A stretch of 39,600 nt of DNA, taken from positions 1-39,600 of the forward strand of contig JAQWRT010000083.1 in NCBI GenBank assembly GCA_029243605.1. Reading direction: 5' to 3'. The translations under genes were made by a program, and so were the position numbers. Source of the stretch: Myxococcota bacterium (GTDB lineage Bacteria; Myxococcota_A; UBA9160; UBA4427). This document shows, piece after piece, positions 1 to 10,800 of this stretch (positions within the stretch are counted from its first letter, which is position 1; each line of letters starts with the position of its first letter). The notes under the pieces were generated by a model, which worked only from the letters and a program-made list of their open reading frames with translations, made no database searches and was not told where the DNA came from.

Positions 1-2
1 CC

Positions 3-176
3 CAGTTGGCCCGCAAGGCAAGAATAGCGCTTCGGACGGTTCACAGCGTCGAGAAGGGGCTGAATTGCCGAATGGATACCAAGCGCAAGATTCTTCTTGC
101 TCTGGGCCTGCGTTTTGAAGACAAAGACCTGGTATTTCCGCGGGAGAAGCCGCTCGGCTTTATTCTCCCGCAATAG
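3..176 (+). CDS. XRE-type helix-turn-helix regulator, C-terminal part (5' end outside window)
   Basis: The reading frame is open from the window edge to a TAG at 174-176 and gives 57 residues. The first part (QLARKARIALRTVHSVEKG) looks like the recognition-helix half of a Cro/CI-type HTH domain, and it continues with a typical final helix (KRKILLALGL) and a short tail. The fold assignment comes from this pattern alone; the N-terminal helices are not in the window. The gene ends only 21 bp before the ptsP start, on the same strand, so the two may be co-transcribed and the regulator may act on ptsP. The target is not known. Confidence 0.6.
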   Translation, partial: QLARKARIALRTVHSVEKGLNCRMDTKRKILLALGLRFEDKDLVFPREKPLGFILPQ

Positions 177-197
177 ATCCGGCCCTGCTAAGATAGG

Positions 198-2627
198 GTG
201 ACCTTTGGGGTGGGCCTACGGGCCCCCCCACGGAGGTTCCCCATTCCGGACCGCATCTCTATTCTCGCTGATGTCGCCGAGATCGTCTCCCGCTCGCATG
301 ACTTGCAGGAGACGCTCGCGAACGTCACCGATCTTGTCGCCAAGCGGCTGGATGCTGACGTCTGTTCGATCTATTTGATCGATACCGAGCCCGAGACGCT
401 TACCCTGATGGCCAGTATCGGTTTGGATCCGGCCTCGGTGGGCGGCGTCCAGTTGCGGGTGGGTGAGGGTCTCGTTGGACTCGTGGCCCAACGCAAAGAA
501 CCCGTTGCCCTCGAGCATGCTCGGGATCATGACTCCTTTCGCTATTTCCCCGAGACGGGTGAGGAACGCTACGAGTCACTTCTCGCGGCGCCGCTGGTCA
601 TGCAGGGTGCGACGATCGGAGTGCTGGTTATTCAGACCGTGGATGCCCGTGCTTTCGAGCATTCTGATGTCGAGTTGATGCAGACCTGCGCACAGCTGTT
701 GGCGCCGGTTGTCGTGAATGCCCAACTGCTTGCTCTGATGAGTGTGAGCGAACCTCGTCGAGAGGAACTGACTTCGGCTCTGACCGGCGTGTCTGGGCGA
801 TTCCCGGGAGTTGAGGATGCCGCGGGTCGCATCGAACTCAATGTCGAGTTGCAGGGCATTGCAACCTCTCGTGGGATCGCAATTGGTCCTGTCTACAGGG
901 TCGATGAACCCGTGGATCTCGATCAGGCCGACTACTCTCCCCGGGATTCCTTGGCCGAAGAACGCGCGGACCTGCTGAAGGCCCTGGCCGAGGCTCGCTC
1001 GGAGATCGAAGAGTCCCGGGAGGCATCACGGGAGCGCTTTGGACCGGAATTCGCCGCGGTCTTCCATACCCAGATCCAGATCCTGGAGGACAAGGGTTTC
1101 CTGGAGAACATCGAAGAGGCGATTCAGCAGAGTCGGAATGCCTTCTCGGCGCTTCGGGCAGTGCTGGACAACTACACGGAAGTCTTCGAGCGTATCGAGG
1201 ACCCCTATTTTCGCGAGCGAGGCGCCGATATTGTCGATATCGGTCATCGCATCATGGAAAAGCTCTTGGGTGTCCGCTCTCCTGTCGCGCCCATGGCACC
1301 GGGGTCGGTTGTGGTCGTGGATCAGGTGCTGGCCGGGCTCTTTGCACGCCTTGAGATGGAACAAGTGGCGGCGATCGTCTCGGAGCACGGCGGTTCGACC
1401 TCCCACGGGGCAATTTTTGCGCGCACCCTGGAGATTCCGGCGATTACCGGAGCGGCTGGCATCATGGCGAAGGCCGGGCAAGGCAAGTCCTGCATCGTCG
1501 ATGGTGCCACCGGGAAGGTCTACCTGGAGCCCGATGAGACACTTGTCAGCTATTACCGAGATGCCCAGAGAGAATACGAAGTGGCGATCGAGCACCTCGA
1601 TGCGCTCCGCGACCGGCCTTCAGAAACGAAGGATGGGCTGCCCGTTACCCTTTCCGCGAATGTCGGCCTGCTGAATGATCTCAGGCAGGTGGAACAGCAC
1701 GGCGCCGAGGGCGTCGGGCTCTTTCGGACGGAATTGCTCGCCCTGGCCCACCGGGGTTTCCCGAGTCAGGAAGAGCAGGAGCAACTCTACCAGCGGGTGG
1801 TGGAACAGATGGCCCCGCGCTCTGTCACCATTCGGACCCTTGACCTCGGAGGCGATAAGGGAATTCCGAATGTGGGAATGCACGATGAAGAGAATCCCCA
1901 GCTCGGCTTGCGCTCGATCCGGCTAACCCTCGAGAACCGTCGTGCCTTTCGAGCTCAGTTGGTCGCGATCCTCAAGGCGAGCGCCTATGGCTCGACAAAG
2001 TTGTTGCTTCCCATGATCTCGAATATCGAGGAATTGCGCGAGGCGAAGGCCCTGCTTGATGAAGTGAGGACGAGCTTTGACGAGAGGGGCTGGGATTACG
2101 ACCGACATATGCCCGTGGGCATCATGATCGAAGTTCCTTCGACAGCGATTTCTGCCGATATTTTCGCCGCCGAGAGCGATTTTTTCAGCATCGGTACGAA
2201 TGATCTGACTCAATATACGCTGGCGGTGGATCGCGGGAACGAACGCGTGGCGCATCTCTACGATGGGATGCATCCGGCGGTTCTTTCTCTGATCGATTCG
2301 AGCATCAAGGCAGCCGCTCGGGCCAATATACCGATTTCGATCTGCGGCGAGATGGCGAGCAACCCCCTCGCTATCCCCATTCTGGTGGGTCTAGGCATCG
2401 GGGAACTCTCCCTGGTGCCGGCGGCTGTCCCTTTCGCCAAGGAAATTGTTCGGTCTCTGGACGCGCGAGAAGTCGCTGAGGATGCGCGTCGTGCGTTGGC
2501 GGTGAGTTCCGCCCGAGAGGTGCACGAGATAGCGGCGAATCGTCTGCGCGGCGCGGGCTTGCTCGATCACCCGGATATTGGCGCCTGGCTCCGAAACGCT
2601 GTGGAGGAGACTTCGCCTTCCTCTTGA
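198..2627 (+). CDS. ptsP: Phosphoenolpyruvate-protein phosphotransferase PtsP (EI-Ntr)
   Basis: This is enzyme I of the nitrogen-type PTS, a cytoplasmic enzyme that takes phosphate from PEP and passes it to NPr. The protein has 809 residues. A GAF sensor domain lies at about 20-180, followed by the PEP-utiliser N-terminal and swivelling domains at about 215-455. The swivelling domain contains the phospho-accepting His403 in GGSTSHGAIFAR. A C-terminal PEP-binding TIM barrel follows, with the signature DFFSIGTNDLTQYTLAVDRG and the catalytic Cys716 in ICGEMAS. The GAF domain distinguishes it from sugar-PTS enzyme I. The start is a GTG at 198 with a poor ribosome site; a second in-frame GTG lies at 210, so the first residues are uncertain. 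No NPr or PtsN gene is in the window. Its 3' end overlaps the convergent membrane-protein gene by 61 bp. Confidence 0.95.
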   Translation: MTFGVGLRAPPRRFPIPDRISILADVAEIVSRSHDLQETLANVTDLVAKRLDADVCSIYLIDTEPETLTLMASIGLDPASVGGVQLRVGEGLVGLVAQRKEPVALEHARDHDSFRYFPETGEERYESLLAAPLVMQGATIGVLVIQTVDARAFEHSDVELMQTCAQLLAPVVVNAQLLALMSVSEPRREELTSALTGVSGRFPGVEDAAGRIELNVELQGIATSRGIAIGPVYRVDEPVDLDQADYSPRDSLAEERADLLKALAEARSEIEESREASRERFGPEFAAVFHTQIQILEDKGFLENIEEAIQQSRNAFSALRAVLDNYTEVFERIEDPYFRERGADIVDIGHRIMEKLLGVRSPVAPMAPGSVVVVDQVLAGLFARLEMEQVAAIVSEHGGSTSHGAIFARTLEIPAITGAAGIMAKAGQGKSCIVDGATGKVYLEPDETLVSYYRDAQREYEVAIEHLDALRDRPSETKDGLPVTLSANVGLLNDLRQVEQHGAEGVGLFRTELLALAHRGFPSQEEQEQLYQRVVEQMAPRSVTIRTLDLGGDKGIPNVGMHDEENPQLGLRSIRLTLENRRAFRAQLVAILKASAYGSTKLLLPMISNIEELREAKALLDEVRTSFDERGWDYDRHMPVGIMIEVPSTAISADIFAAESDFFSIGTNDLTQYTLAVDRGNERVAHLYDGMHPAVLSLIDSSIKAAARANIPISICGEMASNPLAIPILVGLGIGELSLVPAAVPFAKEIVRSLDAREVAEDARRALAVSSAREVHEIAANRLRGAGLLDHPDIGAWLRNAVEETSPSS

Positions 2628-4255
2628 GTATTGGGCTCCTGAGTACTGGGTCGGCAATCGCCGGTTCGGATGACCTCGAGGACAACGGCGAACGACGCCA
2701 TAACCGCGATCAGTGAAGCCCACGCGTACTCTTCGTATTGTTGGTACAGGAGCAGTCCGGTGAGGTTCCAACCGGCGGCGGCGATCAGCAGAATCAAACC
2801 GACACCCGGCCGCCGAGCGGAAATCAGGGCCGTCGCCACGAAGAATGAGAAGTAGTAGTTGGTTGGGGCGCTCAGGATCGGGATAAGACAGGCTCCCAAG
2901 GCAGCGGCTTCCCAGGCTGCTGTAAATCGAAGGGCCCGCCAGGCGACACCCATGAAGCCGATAATCACCAGAGCTCGGAAGGCGAGGGCTGTCTTGGGCA
3001 TCTCGGGAAAGAAGAACTCGGCGACTACCTCGAGACCCATCTGGTTGGTGACCGACATGGAGGAGAAGTCACCGATCTTGGCGACAAAATCGGGATAGGC
3101 CGATTGGGGCAGGGCCAGAAAGCTACCCAGTCCAAGCAGGCTGGCGCCAAGAGCAGCCCCGCCGACGAAGCGCAGAACTCCAGGGTCGAGCTTGGAAGTC
3201 GAAAGCCAATTCCGTGTGGCATGCGCCATATAGCCCAGAGCCAGGACCGAGGGAAAGATACGAAAGATACCCGCCGAGGCGAGGGCCAGACCGCCGACGA
3301 GATTCCCCCTCCGACGCAGAGCAACGATTCCGAGTAGGGCGCTCGCCCACCATAGGTGTCTAAAAAACGCATCTCCTACCCACGCATAACGCCAGAGGGC
3401 GCCGGTGCCCCAAATGAGAATCACCAGGCACGCCGTTTCTATCCCGAAAGTCAGAGCGACCGCGAGAAAGGTCATGGCGATCAAGACCCTCTCCAGACGA
3501 CTGAGGATCTGAGGGGTTCCCGGGGAGGTCACCGCGCCGATCTCGGCAACCATCCCTCCGACGAGAGTCCAGGCGGGCGTGGGGTGGTAGCCATGATCGT
3601 GCCAGGTGGCCTCTTGGAGGTGAGCGGGCCAGTCCTTGGCGAAGAAGACTAGGTCGTCCCCGAATTGCGCCCAGCGTTCCGCTCCAAAATCTTCCGAGCA
3701 GTGGGCCCCCTGTTCTTTGATAGCGGAATAGGGTTCGAGCTCCATCGAGCGAAGATTCCGAGCGCGCATGCCTCTGGATCCAGGCGCTTGCAGGCCGCGC
3801 TCGGCGAGCGCGCTAAGGGAGCACTCGTAGAGGCCGAAATAGCCAAGCTCCTCAAAATATTTGGAGCCCATGTAGTAGTGGAAATTATCCGTGGTCGCGA
3901 AGCCGCGAGCATGGGAGTACTGAAAAAATTGGTAATAGGAGGCGTACCCAAGGCCAGCCAAAAGAATGAGCAGACCCCACTGGGCTCGTCGTGTTCTGGG
4001 AGAGGCCCCGGATGACCAGAGGTTCCTCCATGCGAAGACGCCCAGTCCCGCAAGTAGGATGGCCGTCCGGATCGCATTCATCCGATAGTCCAGGCTCCCG
4101 TTTCCTCCCGCGGAAGGGGGCGCGGACCCAGAGGCCTTGAGTGCTCCAAGTCCGGCTTCTCCGGGCAGATCGCCGGCCGAAACGCTTCCGGGGGCGACCA
4201 ACGCGAGAAAGAGGGCAATCCCGAGAAGGAGTAGACCGTTGGCGCTTCGAGTCAC
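2567..4255 (-). CDS. Multipass membrane protein, GT-C-like (possible glycosyltransferase)
   Basis: A protein of about 562 residues with an N-terminal hydrophobic segment, a second one about 60 residues later, a polar extracytoplasmic loop of about 130 residues and then eight or so further membrane segments. The loop begins with an Asp-containing motif (TTDNFHYYMGSKYFEELGYF) just after a membrane helix, the layout of GT-C/GT87-type lipid-linked sugar transferases. This is a fold-level guess, not a recognised family. I chose a GTG at 4253-4255 because GGGGGGGAG lies five bases before it; an ATG six codons upstream (4273) has no ribosome site. It follows leuS on the same strand at about 40 bp and is probably co-transcribed. 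The last 20 codons are antisense to the ptsP end. Confidence 0.8.
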   Translation of the reverse strand: MTRSANGLLLLGIALFLALVAPGSVSAGDLPGEAGLGALKASGSAPPSAGGNGSLDYRMNAIRTAILLAGLGVFAWRNLWSSGASPRTRRAQWGLLILLAGLGYASYYQFFQYSHARGFATTDNFHYYMGSKYFEELGYFGLYECSLSALAERGLQAPGSRGMRARNLRSMELEPYSAIKEQGAHCSEDFGAERWAQFGDDLVFFAKDWPAHLQEATWHDHGYHPTPAWTLVGGMVAEIGAVTSPGTPQILSRLERVLIAMTFLAVALTFGIETACLVILIWGTGALWRYAWVGDAFFRHLWWASALLGIVALRRRGNLVGGLALASAGIFRIFPSVLALGYMAHATRNWLSTSKLDPGVLRFVGGAALGASLLGLGSFLALPQSAYPDFVAKIGDFSSMSVTNQMGLEVVAEFFFPEMPKTALAFRALVIIGFMGVAWRALRFTAAWEAAALGACLIPILSAPTNYYFSFFVATALISARRPGVGLILLIAAAGWNLTGLLLYQQYEEYAWASLIAVMASFAVVLEVIRTGDCRPSTQEPNTQEEGEVSSTAFRSQAPISG

Positions 4256-4293
4256 CTCGGCTCCCCCCCCCATAGATCGCGCTGGCCGACTCT

Positions 4294-6951
4294 TCAGCCG
4301 ACGATGTTGATCAGTCGGCCTGGAACGACGATGATCTTGCGAGCCTCGCGTCCGGCAAGGTGTGCTTGCACCTTCTCCGATACCAGAGCTTTGGCTTTCA
4401 GGTCGTCTTCGGACGCATCCTTCGGGAAGACCAGTTCATCGCGTTTCTTCCCGTTCACCTGGATTACGAGCTTGATGGTCTCTTCTTCGAGGAGGCCGTC
4501 TTCGACCTCTGGCCAGGGTGCGTAGGCGAGAGTGGCACTGTGACCCAATTGGCTCCAGAGTTCCTCCGCGAGGTGAGGCGCCATGGGGGCCAGCATCAGG
4601 ACCAGCTTCTCGGCGATCTCTCGGGTGAGTTCGTCGTTTCGAGCAATATCACGAACGAAGACCATCAATTTCGAAATCGCAGTATTGAAGCGCATGGCTT
4701 CGATATCTTCGCCGACTCCGGTAATCGTACGAGCCACGAGGCGCTGTTGTTCTTCGCTGCCCGCTCCCTCTGGCAGGCTGCGAACCTGAGATCCCTCATC
4801 CGAATCGTCCATAATGAGGCGCCAACAACGTTGCAGGAATCGGTAGATCCCCTGAATGCCATCAGTAGACCAGGGTGCGGCTTTCTCAAGGGGGCCGATG
4901 AACATTTCGTATAGGCGCATCGAATCGGCACCGAACTCTTGAACTACGTCGTCGGGGTTGACGACGTTGCCCCGGCTCTTCGACATCTTTTCCATGACCC
5001 GCTCGAGTTCAAGGTCAGGGAACTGGGCGTGCCTGACCTCGCCACTTTCCTTGTCCACTCTGGCATCGACGGTTTGTGCCCAGCGAACTTTGAGCGGACT
5101 TCCGTCCTTGGCCAATCGGGGGCCTTCATCAGATACATCGACCTGGCCCGACGGATAGAACTTTGTCTCTGCGTTCGGATCGTCCTCGAGGTTGTCATCG
5201 TAATAGCGGAAACTCTCGCCGAGAATCATGCCCTGATTGACGAGTTTCTGAAAAGGCTCGCGGGTATGGACAAGGCCCAGATCGAAAAAGACCTTGTGCC
5301 AGAAGCGTGCGTAGAGGAGGTGCAGCACGGCGTGTTCTGAGCCGCCCACATAGAGGTCCACAGGCATCCAGTAGCGCTCGGCTTCCTGAGACCAAGCCTC
5401 TTCCTGATTGGTTGGATCTGTGAAGCGAAGAAAATACCAACAGCTGCCTGCCCATTGGGGCATGGTGTTCGGGTCGCGGAGAGCGGGCTCGCCTGTGGCC
5501 GGATCCGTCGTTTTGATCCAGTCGGGCACACGCGCCAGGGGCGCTTCGAAGTTCTCTCCGGTGGGCTTGAAATCATCCATCTCAGGGAGCGTTAGCGGGA
5601 GCTCGTCTTCGGGGAGAGGCACGATGCTGCCATCGCGAAGGTGAATGATCGGAAAGGGCTCTCCCCAATACCGTTGTCGACTAAAGAGCCAGTCGCGCAA
5701 CTTGTATGTAATCGCGGCTTCGCCTTGGTTTTCCGATTCGAGCCACTCGTTGATCGCCTTCTTCGCGGCGGGAGTGTCCAGTCCGTCAAGGAAATCGGAG
5801 TTGATGGCCTTGCCTGGGCCCGTGTAGGCCGATTCATCCAGGTTTCCGCCTTCGACGACCTCGACGATGGGCAGGTCATAGGTTTGCGCGAAGAGGTAGT
5901 CCCGATCATCGTGCCCAGGAACGGCCATGATGGCTCCCGTGCCATAGGCGGCGAGCACGTAGTCGGCGATCCAGATTGGGATGCGTTTCTGATTGACGGG
6001 ATTGACCGCGTAGGCGCCGGTGAAGGCCCCAGTTTTCTCATTATTGTCGGCCATTCGATCGCGCTCGCTGCGGCGCTGAGTCTTCTGGATATAGGCATCG
6101 ACATTCGCACGTTCCGAAGTCGTTGTGATTTGGCCGACCAGGGGGTGTTCCGGCGCCAGCACCATATAGGTGGCTCCGAACAGGGTATCGGGCCGAGTCG
6201 TGAAGACCTCGATCTCTTCGCTTCCTACCCCGTCGCTTCCCTCATCGGCCACATTGAAACGGACCCGCGCGCCTTCGGACCGGCCGATCCATTCGCGCTG
6301 CATTTTCTTGATGGGCTCGGGCCAGTCAAGATCGTCCAGATCGTCGAGTAGGCGCTCGGCATAACGGGTGATGCGAAGCATCCACTGCCGAAGCGGAAGC
6401 CGCACCACCGGGTGCCCCCCCACTTCACTGCGGCCGTCGATGACCTCTTCGTTGGCGAGAACGGTGCCGAGTTCTGGGCACCAATTGACGGGGACCTCCG
6501 CCTGGTACGCGAGCCCGAGTTCGTGGAGCTTGGTAAAGATCCATTGGGTCCAGCGGGCGTAATCCGGGCGAGTTGTATCGATCTCTCGCGACCAGTCGTA
6601 GCTGAAACCGAGGGATTGAATTTGCCGGCGAAAATTAGTGACGTTTCGTTCGGTGGTGATCCGGGGGTGCGTACCGGTCTTGATGGCGTATTGCTCGGCG
6701 GGCAAGCCGAAGGCGTCCCAGCCCATGGGGTGCAAGACATTGAACCCCTTCATTCGCTTGTAGCGCGCGAGGATATCCGTGGCGGTATAGCCCTCGGGAT
6801 GGCCCACGTGGAGGCCGTCCCCCGATGGGTAGGGGAACATGTCCAGGACATAGTATTTGGGCTTACTGGTGTCGAGAACGGCTTTGAAAGTCTCGTTCTC
6901 GAGCCAGTAGGCCTGCCATCGGGGCTCGATTTCAGCGGGCGAATAGGTCAT
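4294..6951 (-). CDS. leuS: Leucyl-tRNA synthetase
   Basis: Charges tRNA-Leu with leucine in the cytoplasm. The protein has 885 residues, the usual bacterial length. The class I HIGH motif appears as HVGH at residues 48-51 and KMSKS is at 655-659. Between them is the CP1 editing insertion, with the expected [19 protein letters not shown] stretch, and [14 protein letters not shown] lies in the zinc-domain area. A C-terminal anticodon-binding region ends with the small LeuRS-specific domain. All expected blocks are present with no frameshift. The ATG at 6951 agrees with the usual LeuRS N-terminus. No Shine-Dalgarno sequence precedes it; see the promoter entry. The membrane-protein gene follows directly. 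Confidence 0.98.
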   Translation of the reverse strand: MTYSPAEIEPRWQAYWLENETFKAVLDTSKPKYYVLDMFPYPSGDGLHVGHPEGYTATDILARYKRMKGFNVLHPMGWDAFGLPAEQYAIKTGTHPRITTERNVTNFRRQIQSLGFSYDWSREIDTTRPDYARWTQWIFTKLHELGLAYQAEVPVNWCPELGTVLANEEVIDGRSEVGGHPVVRLPLRQWMLRITRYAERLLDDLDDLDWPEPIKKMQREWIGRSEGARVRFNVADEGSDGVGSEEIEVFTTRPDTLFGATYMVLAPEHPLVGQITTTSERANVDAYIQKTQRRSERDRMADNNEKTGAFTGAYAVNPVNQKRIPIWIADYVLAAYGTGAIMAVPGHDDRDYLFAQTYDLPIVEVVEGGNLDESAYTGPGKAINSDFLDGLDTPAAKKAINEWLESENQGEAAITYKLRDWLFSRQRYWGEPFPIIHLRDGSIVPLPEDELPLTLPEMDDFKPTGENFEAPLARVPDWIKTTDPATGEPALRDPNTMPQWAGSCWYFLRFTDPTNQEEAWSQEAERYWMPVDLYVGGSEHAVLHLLYARFWHKVFFDLGLVHTREPFQKLVNQGMILGESFRYYDDNLEDDPNAETKFYPSGQVDVSDEGPRLAKDGSPLKVRWAQTVDARVDKESGEVRHAQFPDLELERVMEKMSKSRGNVVNPDDVVQEFGADSMRLYEMFIGPLEKAAPWSTDGIQGIYRFLQRCWRLIMDDSDEGSQVRSLPEGAGSEEQQRLVARTITGVGEDIEAMRFNTAISKLMVFVRDIARNDELTREIAEKLVLMLAPMAPHLAEELWSQLGHSATLAYAPWPEVEDGLLEEETIKLVIQVNGKKRDELVFPKDASEDDLKAKALVSEKVQAHLAGREARKIIVVPGRLINIVG

Positions 6952-6959
6952 CGGGAGGG

Positions 6960-6988
6960 AAAATGCCCGTGAGTGGGCGAGTCGTCAA
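6960..6988 (-). promoter_or_regulatory. Candidate leuS promoter, nearly leaderless
   Basis: On the minus strand TTGACG (6988-6983) matches the -35 consensus well. After exactly 17 bases comes CATTTT (6965-6960), a weak -10. Transcription would begin within a few bases of the leuS ATG at 6951, which fits the absence of a ribosome-binding site there. This is inference from sequence only. Confidence 0.3.
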
Positions 6989-7048
6989 CGGAAGAGGGTG
7001 CGAAGCCCGCTGAAATCCCGGACTTTCTTTTTCGGCTAGACTCGCCCG

Positions 7049-7873
7049 ATGGCTACGACAGCGGAATCCGGGATGCAGGTTTTCGTCGTTTCCGATGGAA
7101 CCGGTGACACGGGCACTTCCATGGTCCGTGCCGCCATGCTCCAGTTCCAGAGCGCCTGGAAGCTGCGGGTTTTCGGAGAAATACGCCGCCCCTCGGAAGT
7201 GAAGCGGGTGGTGGCGAGCGCCGCCGATGCCAATGCTCTGGTGGTTTTCAGCCTGGTCGAGCGGAATATGGTGGAGGTTCTGCAGCGCGAGGCCCAGATA
7301 CAGGGTGTCGTGGCGTTGGATCTGCTCGGCCCCCTCATCGCCCAGGTCGCTGAGAGCCTGCACGCCGAGCCGAGACACCAGCCGGGGCTCCTGCACGGGA
7401 TGTCCGAGGACTATTTCGCGCGCATCGACGCGGTCGAATTCGCAGTCAATCACGACGACGGGGCAAACGTTCACACGCTTTACGACGCGGATATCGTTCT
7501 GACGGGGGTTTCGCGAACGTCCAAGACCCCCCTCTGCATGTACCTCGCCCAGCGGGGCTACAAGACGGGCAACGTCCCCCTCGTTCCTCGGGTCGAACCT
7601 CCGAGAGAACTCCTAGAACTCGACCCTCTGAAGGTTTTCGGCCTGCTCATCGATCCCGCCGAGTTGATGACTATCCGGCAGGCTCGACTGAGAGCGATCA
7701 AGGCTTCCCCAACCTCCGACTACACCAACATCGAGGCGGTGACCGAAGAGGTTGAGCAAGCGAAAACGCTCTGCCGAAGGAACGGTTGGCGACTTGTCGA
7801 AGTCACGGGGAAGGCCGTTGAAGAGAATGCGGCGCGGCTGATGGAGTTCTATGAACTCCGGCAGGGCAGATAG
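7049..7873 (+). CDS. Pyruvate,phosphate dikinase / PEP synthase regulatory protein (DUF299 kinase-phosphorylase)
   Basis: A bifunctional enzyme family that inactivates PPDK or PEP synthase by ADP-dependent phosphorylation of a threonine and reactivates it by Pi-dependent removal. The protein has 274 residues, the usual length. The N-terminal family signature is VSDGTGDTG, and the P-loop-like block GVSRTSKTPLCMYLAQRGYK followed by GNVPLVP is diagnostic. Sequence alone does not tell whether the partner is PPDK or PEP synthase, and neither gene is in the window. The first ATG at 7049 is used; an ATG eight codons later is an alternative, and neither has a strong ribosome site. The gene is divergent from leuS (97 bp) and converges on the RND gene with a 21-bp gap. 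Confidence 0.93.
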   Translation: MATTAESGMQVFVVSDGTGDTGTSMVRAAMLQFQSAWKLRVFGEIRRPSEVKRVVASAADANALVVFSLVERNMVEVLQREAQIQGVVALDLLGPLIAQVAESLHAEPRHQPGLLHGMSEDYFARIDAVEFAVNHDDGANVHTLYDADIVLTGVSRTSKTPLCMYLAQRGYKTGNVPLVPRVEPPRELLELDPLKVFGLLIDPAELMTIRQARLRAIKASPTSDYTNIEAVTEEVEQAKTLCRRNGWRLVEVTGKAVEENAARLMEFYELRQGR

Positions 7874-7894
7874 CTCAAACTCCACTCGCTCACG

Positions 7895-10800
7895 CTAGTT
7901 GCTGCGCAAGCCTTTTTTCCGTTCCATCTCTTTCTGGCGATGAATGGCGTCGATCTGGTCTTCTGTGAGGAGAGCCGTTGCAACCTTCGGTCGAAAGACC
8001 GAGTAGAAGGCTGGCACCACCGTCAGAGCTCCAAACATGTTGATCACCATCAGGATGCAAAGCATCTTGGCCATGTCCGCCTGGAAGCGAAGGTTCGAAA
8101 AGGTCCAGAGCACGATACCGCCAACGATTGTGCTCGCTGTAAAAGAAACTGCCATTCCAGTGGTGCGGATCGCCCTGCGCACCGCTTCATCGATATCGGC
8201 TGTATCCGAGACCTCATGCCGGATCCGGTCGACGATATAGATCGCGTAGTCGACTCCAATCCCGACTCCCACAGACTGGACGGGAAGCGTGTTGATATTG
8301 AGGCCCATTCCGGCGATAGCCATGTAGGCGAGTGAGAGCATCGTCGCCGTGGCGATTTGCAGAAGGATAATGAAGCCACTCGGAATCGATTGGTAGGTGA
8401 CCGAGTGAAGGGTGAAGATGACTAGGAAAATCAGGACGATGTTCGCCACATGGCTGCGCTCGACCTCATCGTCGATGGCGGCCAGAATGCCCATGAGTCC
8501 GCCGGCCATTACGAACTGAACGCCACGCGTCCACGAGTTCGTCTGTTGGTAGGCAGGCACGCCATCGACCGCCTTGGTGTCCTCGACGATGAGATTGGTG
8601 GTGTTGGTCGCGACGGCGCGGATGCCAAGCTCCTCATCCTCCCACCAATAGTCGATATCCTCGGTCTGCCAGTCGGCGAGTGAATTCGGCCAACTGAAGA
8701 ATTCGCCTTCATCCAGTGAGTCGAATTGGTCCTCGTAGTCTTCGATGGCGTTGTCTCGAAAATCATTGATCCAGTCGGGGAGCGCCTCGACGCTCGAAAA
8801 CTGATTGACCTCTCGGGCAGAGTAGGAACCGTCCTCGTTACGAATTTGGACAGTCAAATCGTGGTGTCGGTCGGGCAAGAGCGGACCGAGCATATAATAC
8901 CACTTGTCCATCAAGGCATTCCGGGTGAAGAAGCCTTCCTCGGGTCCAGCCCGATCCTTCTCCAGGCGTACGATGACCTGACCAATCGGGTTTCGACGAA
9001 TGAATTCCTCTGCGGCGATCACGGTACGGCGAATGGTTTCACCCTTGTGGTCGCGGTAGAAGAACGAAATATTCGAATCCTTTCCCTCCGGAGTCAGGTA
9101 GGGATCCATGGCTCCAGGAGCCCCATTAGTCCGCATTTGGTAGATCTGCTGACGAACCACGGCCTGGTCATCGGAAACAAAGCTCCACTTGGGATCGCCA
9201 TAATGATTCATCGACCAGGCTGTACGCAGGATCGGAACGATGGAGAAGGTGGCTCCAAGGGGCGTGTACATGCCCATCCAGCGCTCGAATTCCGCCATTC
9301 GGAGGATGGGCAGAGCATCACCGCTCGCCTTTTCCTTGTCACCTTCGAGGAAGACTACGATGGAGTCCACGCCGCCGAAGCGCTCGGCGATTTCGGCGGT
9401 GGCCACGTTCCATTCGTGATCGGGGAAGAGCAGGGGAGTGCCGGGCTTGGCCTCGCCGATCTGGGAATAGACAAGCGTGATATAGGTCGAGACCACGAGA
9501 AGCAAAACAGTGCCGACTGCGATGACATTCTTCCAGACAGGGTGGGTGGTGATATAACCGAGGAAATTAGTGAAGTGCACCATGAAGGCGGGCACGAAAT
9601 GCTCGTGCTCCTTTGGGGCCGGCAGGTAGCAAATCAGGACCGGGTGAAGAATTTCTACGGTGATGATGATCGATGAGACCCAGAACGCGCCAAAAATTCC
9701 CAGGTCCTGCATCTGTGGTATCGAGGTCACGAGAATGACGAGCAGTCCCGCGACATCGGTGACGATCCCCAGGGTTCCGGGGACGATGAGTTCGCTCATG
9801 GCCACCGTTGCCGCTTCTTTCTTGGCGGCCTCGGGGTCGCCCATTGCAGGCAGAAGAATTTCGTAGTCTTCGAAGAAGCGCTCGGCCATCTGGACCGTAT
9901 GGGAGACAGCGCGGGCGGTGATGATCGTCGGGATGACGAGAATCAAGGGGTCGAATGTGATGCCGATCCAGCCGGTAAACCCGAGCCCCCAGATCGATGT
10001 CGCCATGGCAGCAACCGCCGGGATCAGGACGCCGTGCCAGCGCCGGAAATAAAGCCAAAGAAGCACGAAGATCATGACCACTGTAAGGACCAGGAAAAGA
10101 GTGATCTCAAACGCGTGCAGAAGAATCCAGCCCACGAGGATCGGATAGCCAGAGACGAAGACCTGAACGTTTTCGGTCTCTTCTTCGGCCTTGATTTTTT
10201 CGACATGGTCGAAGACGGCGATGAAAGTTTCTCGGCTGTTCAGGCGGTCGGTGACGAAGCCAGCCGTAATGAGTGCACCTTTTTCATCCAGGGAGACGAG
10301 TCGTCCGTAAATGAAGGGCGGATTTTGTCGGACGCGCTCGCCGATGATGTCGGCTTCTGCCTGGGTTTCGGGAAGCTTGGGCATCAAGACAGTGGTCTCG
10401 ATATCCCCCGCCGCTTCGACCTGGATCACCCGGGTATTATTCGCCGTGACCGAGCGTATCTGGTAGTGGTTGACCGGATAGGGCGGGTATGCAGTGTCGA
10501 GGGCCCGCTGGATCTTGGCGGGAGGAACCTCGAGTTCCTCGAGTTCGTCGCGCATTTCGTCGCGTTCGTCGATGTGGCTGTTGTAGCCACGCCCGTCGAG
10601 GCGCTGGGTAATACGATTGATCCGGGCCAGGTTGTCCGGGGTGAAGATCGTCCCCTCTTTGACGACCACAGCGATGGCGATGGACGAAGAGCCCCCAAAC
10701 TTGTTGGCGAATTTATCCTGGGCGCTGATGAACGGGTGATCGGGCCACTGGTCTCGGGCCTGAGTATCGACGTTGACTGCGGGAAGGTCCTTCCAGCCCA

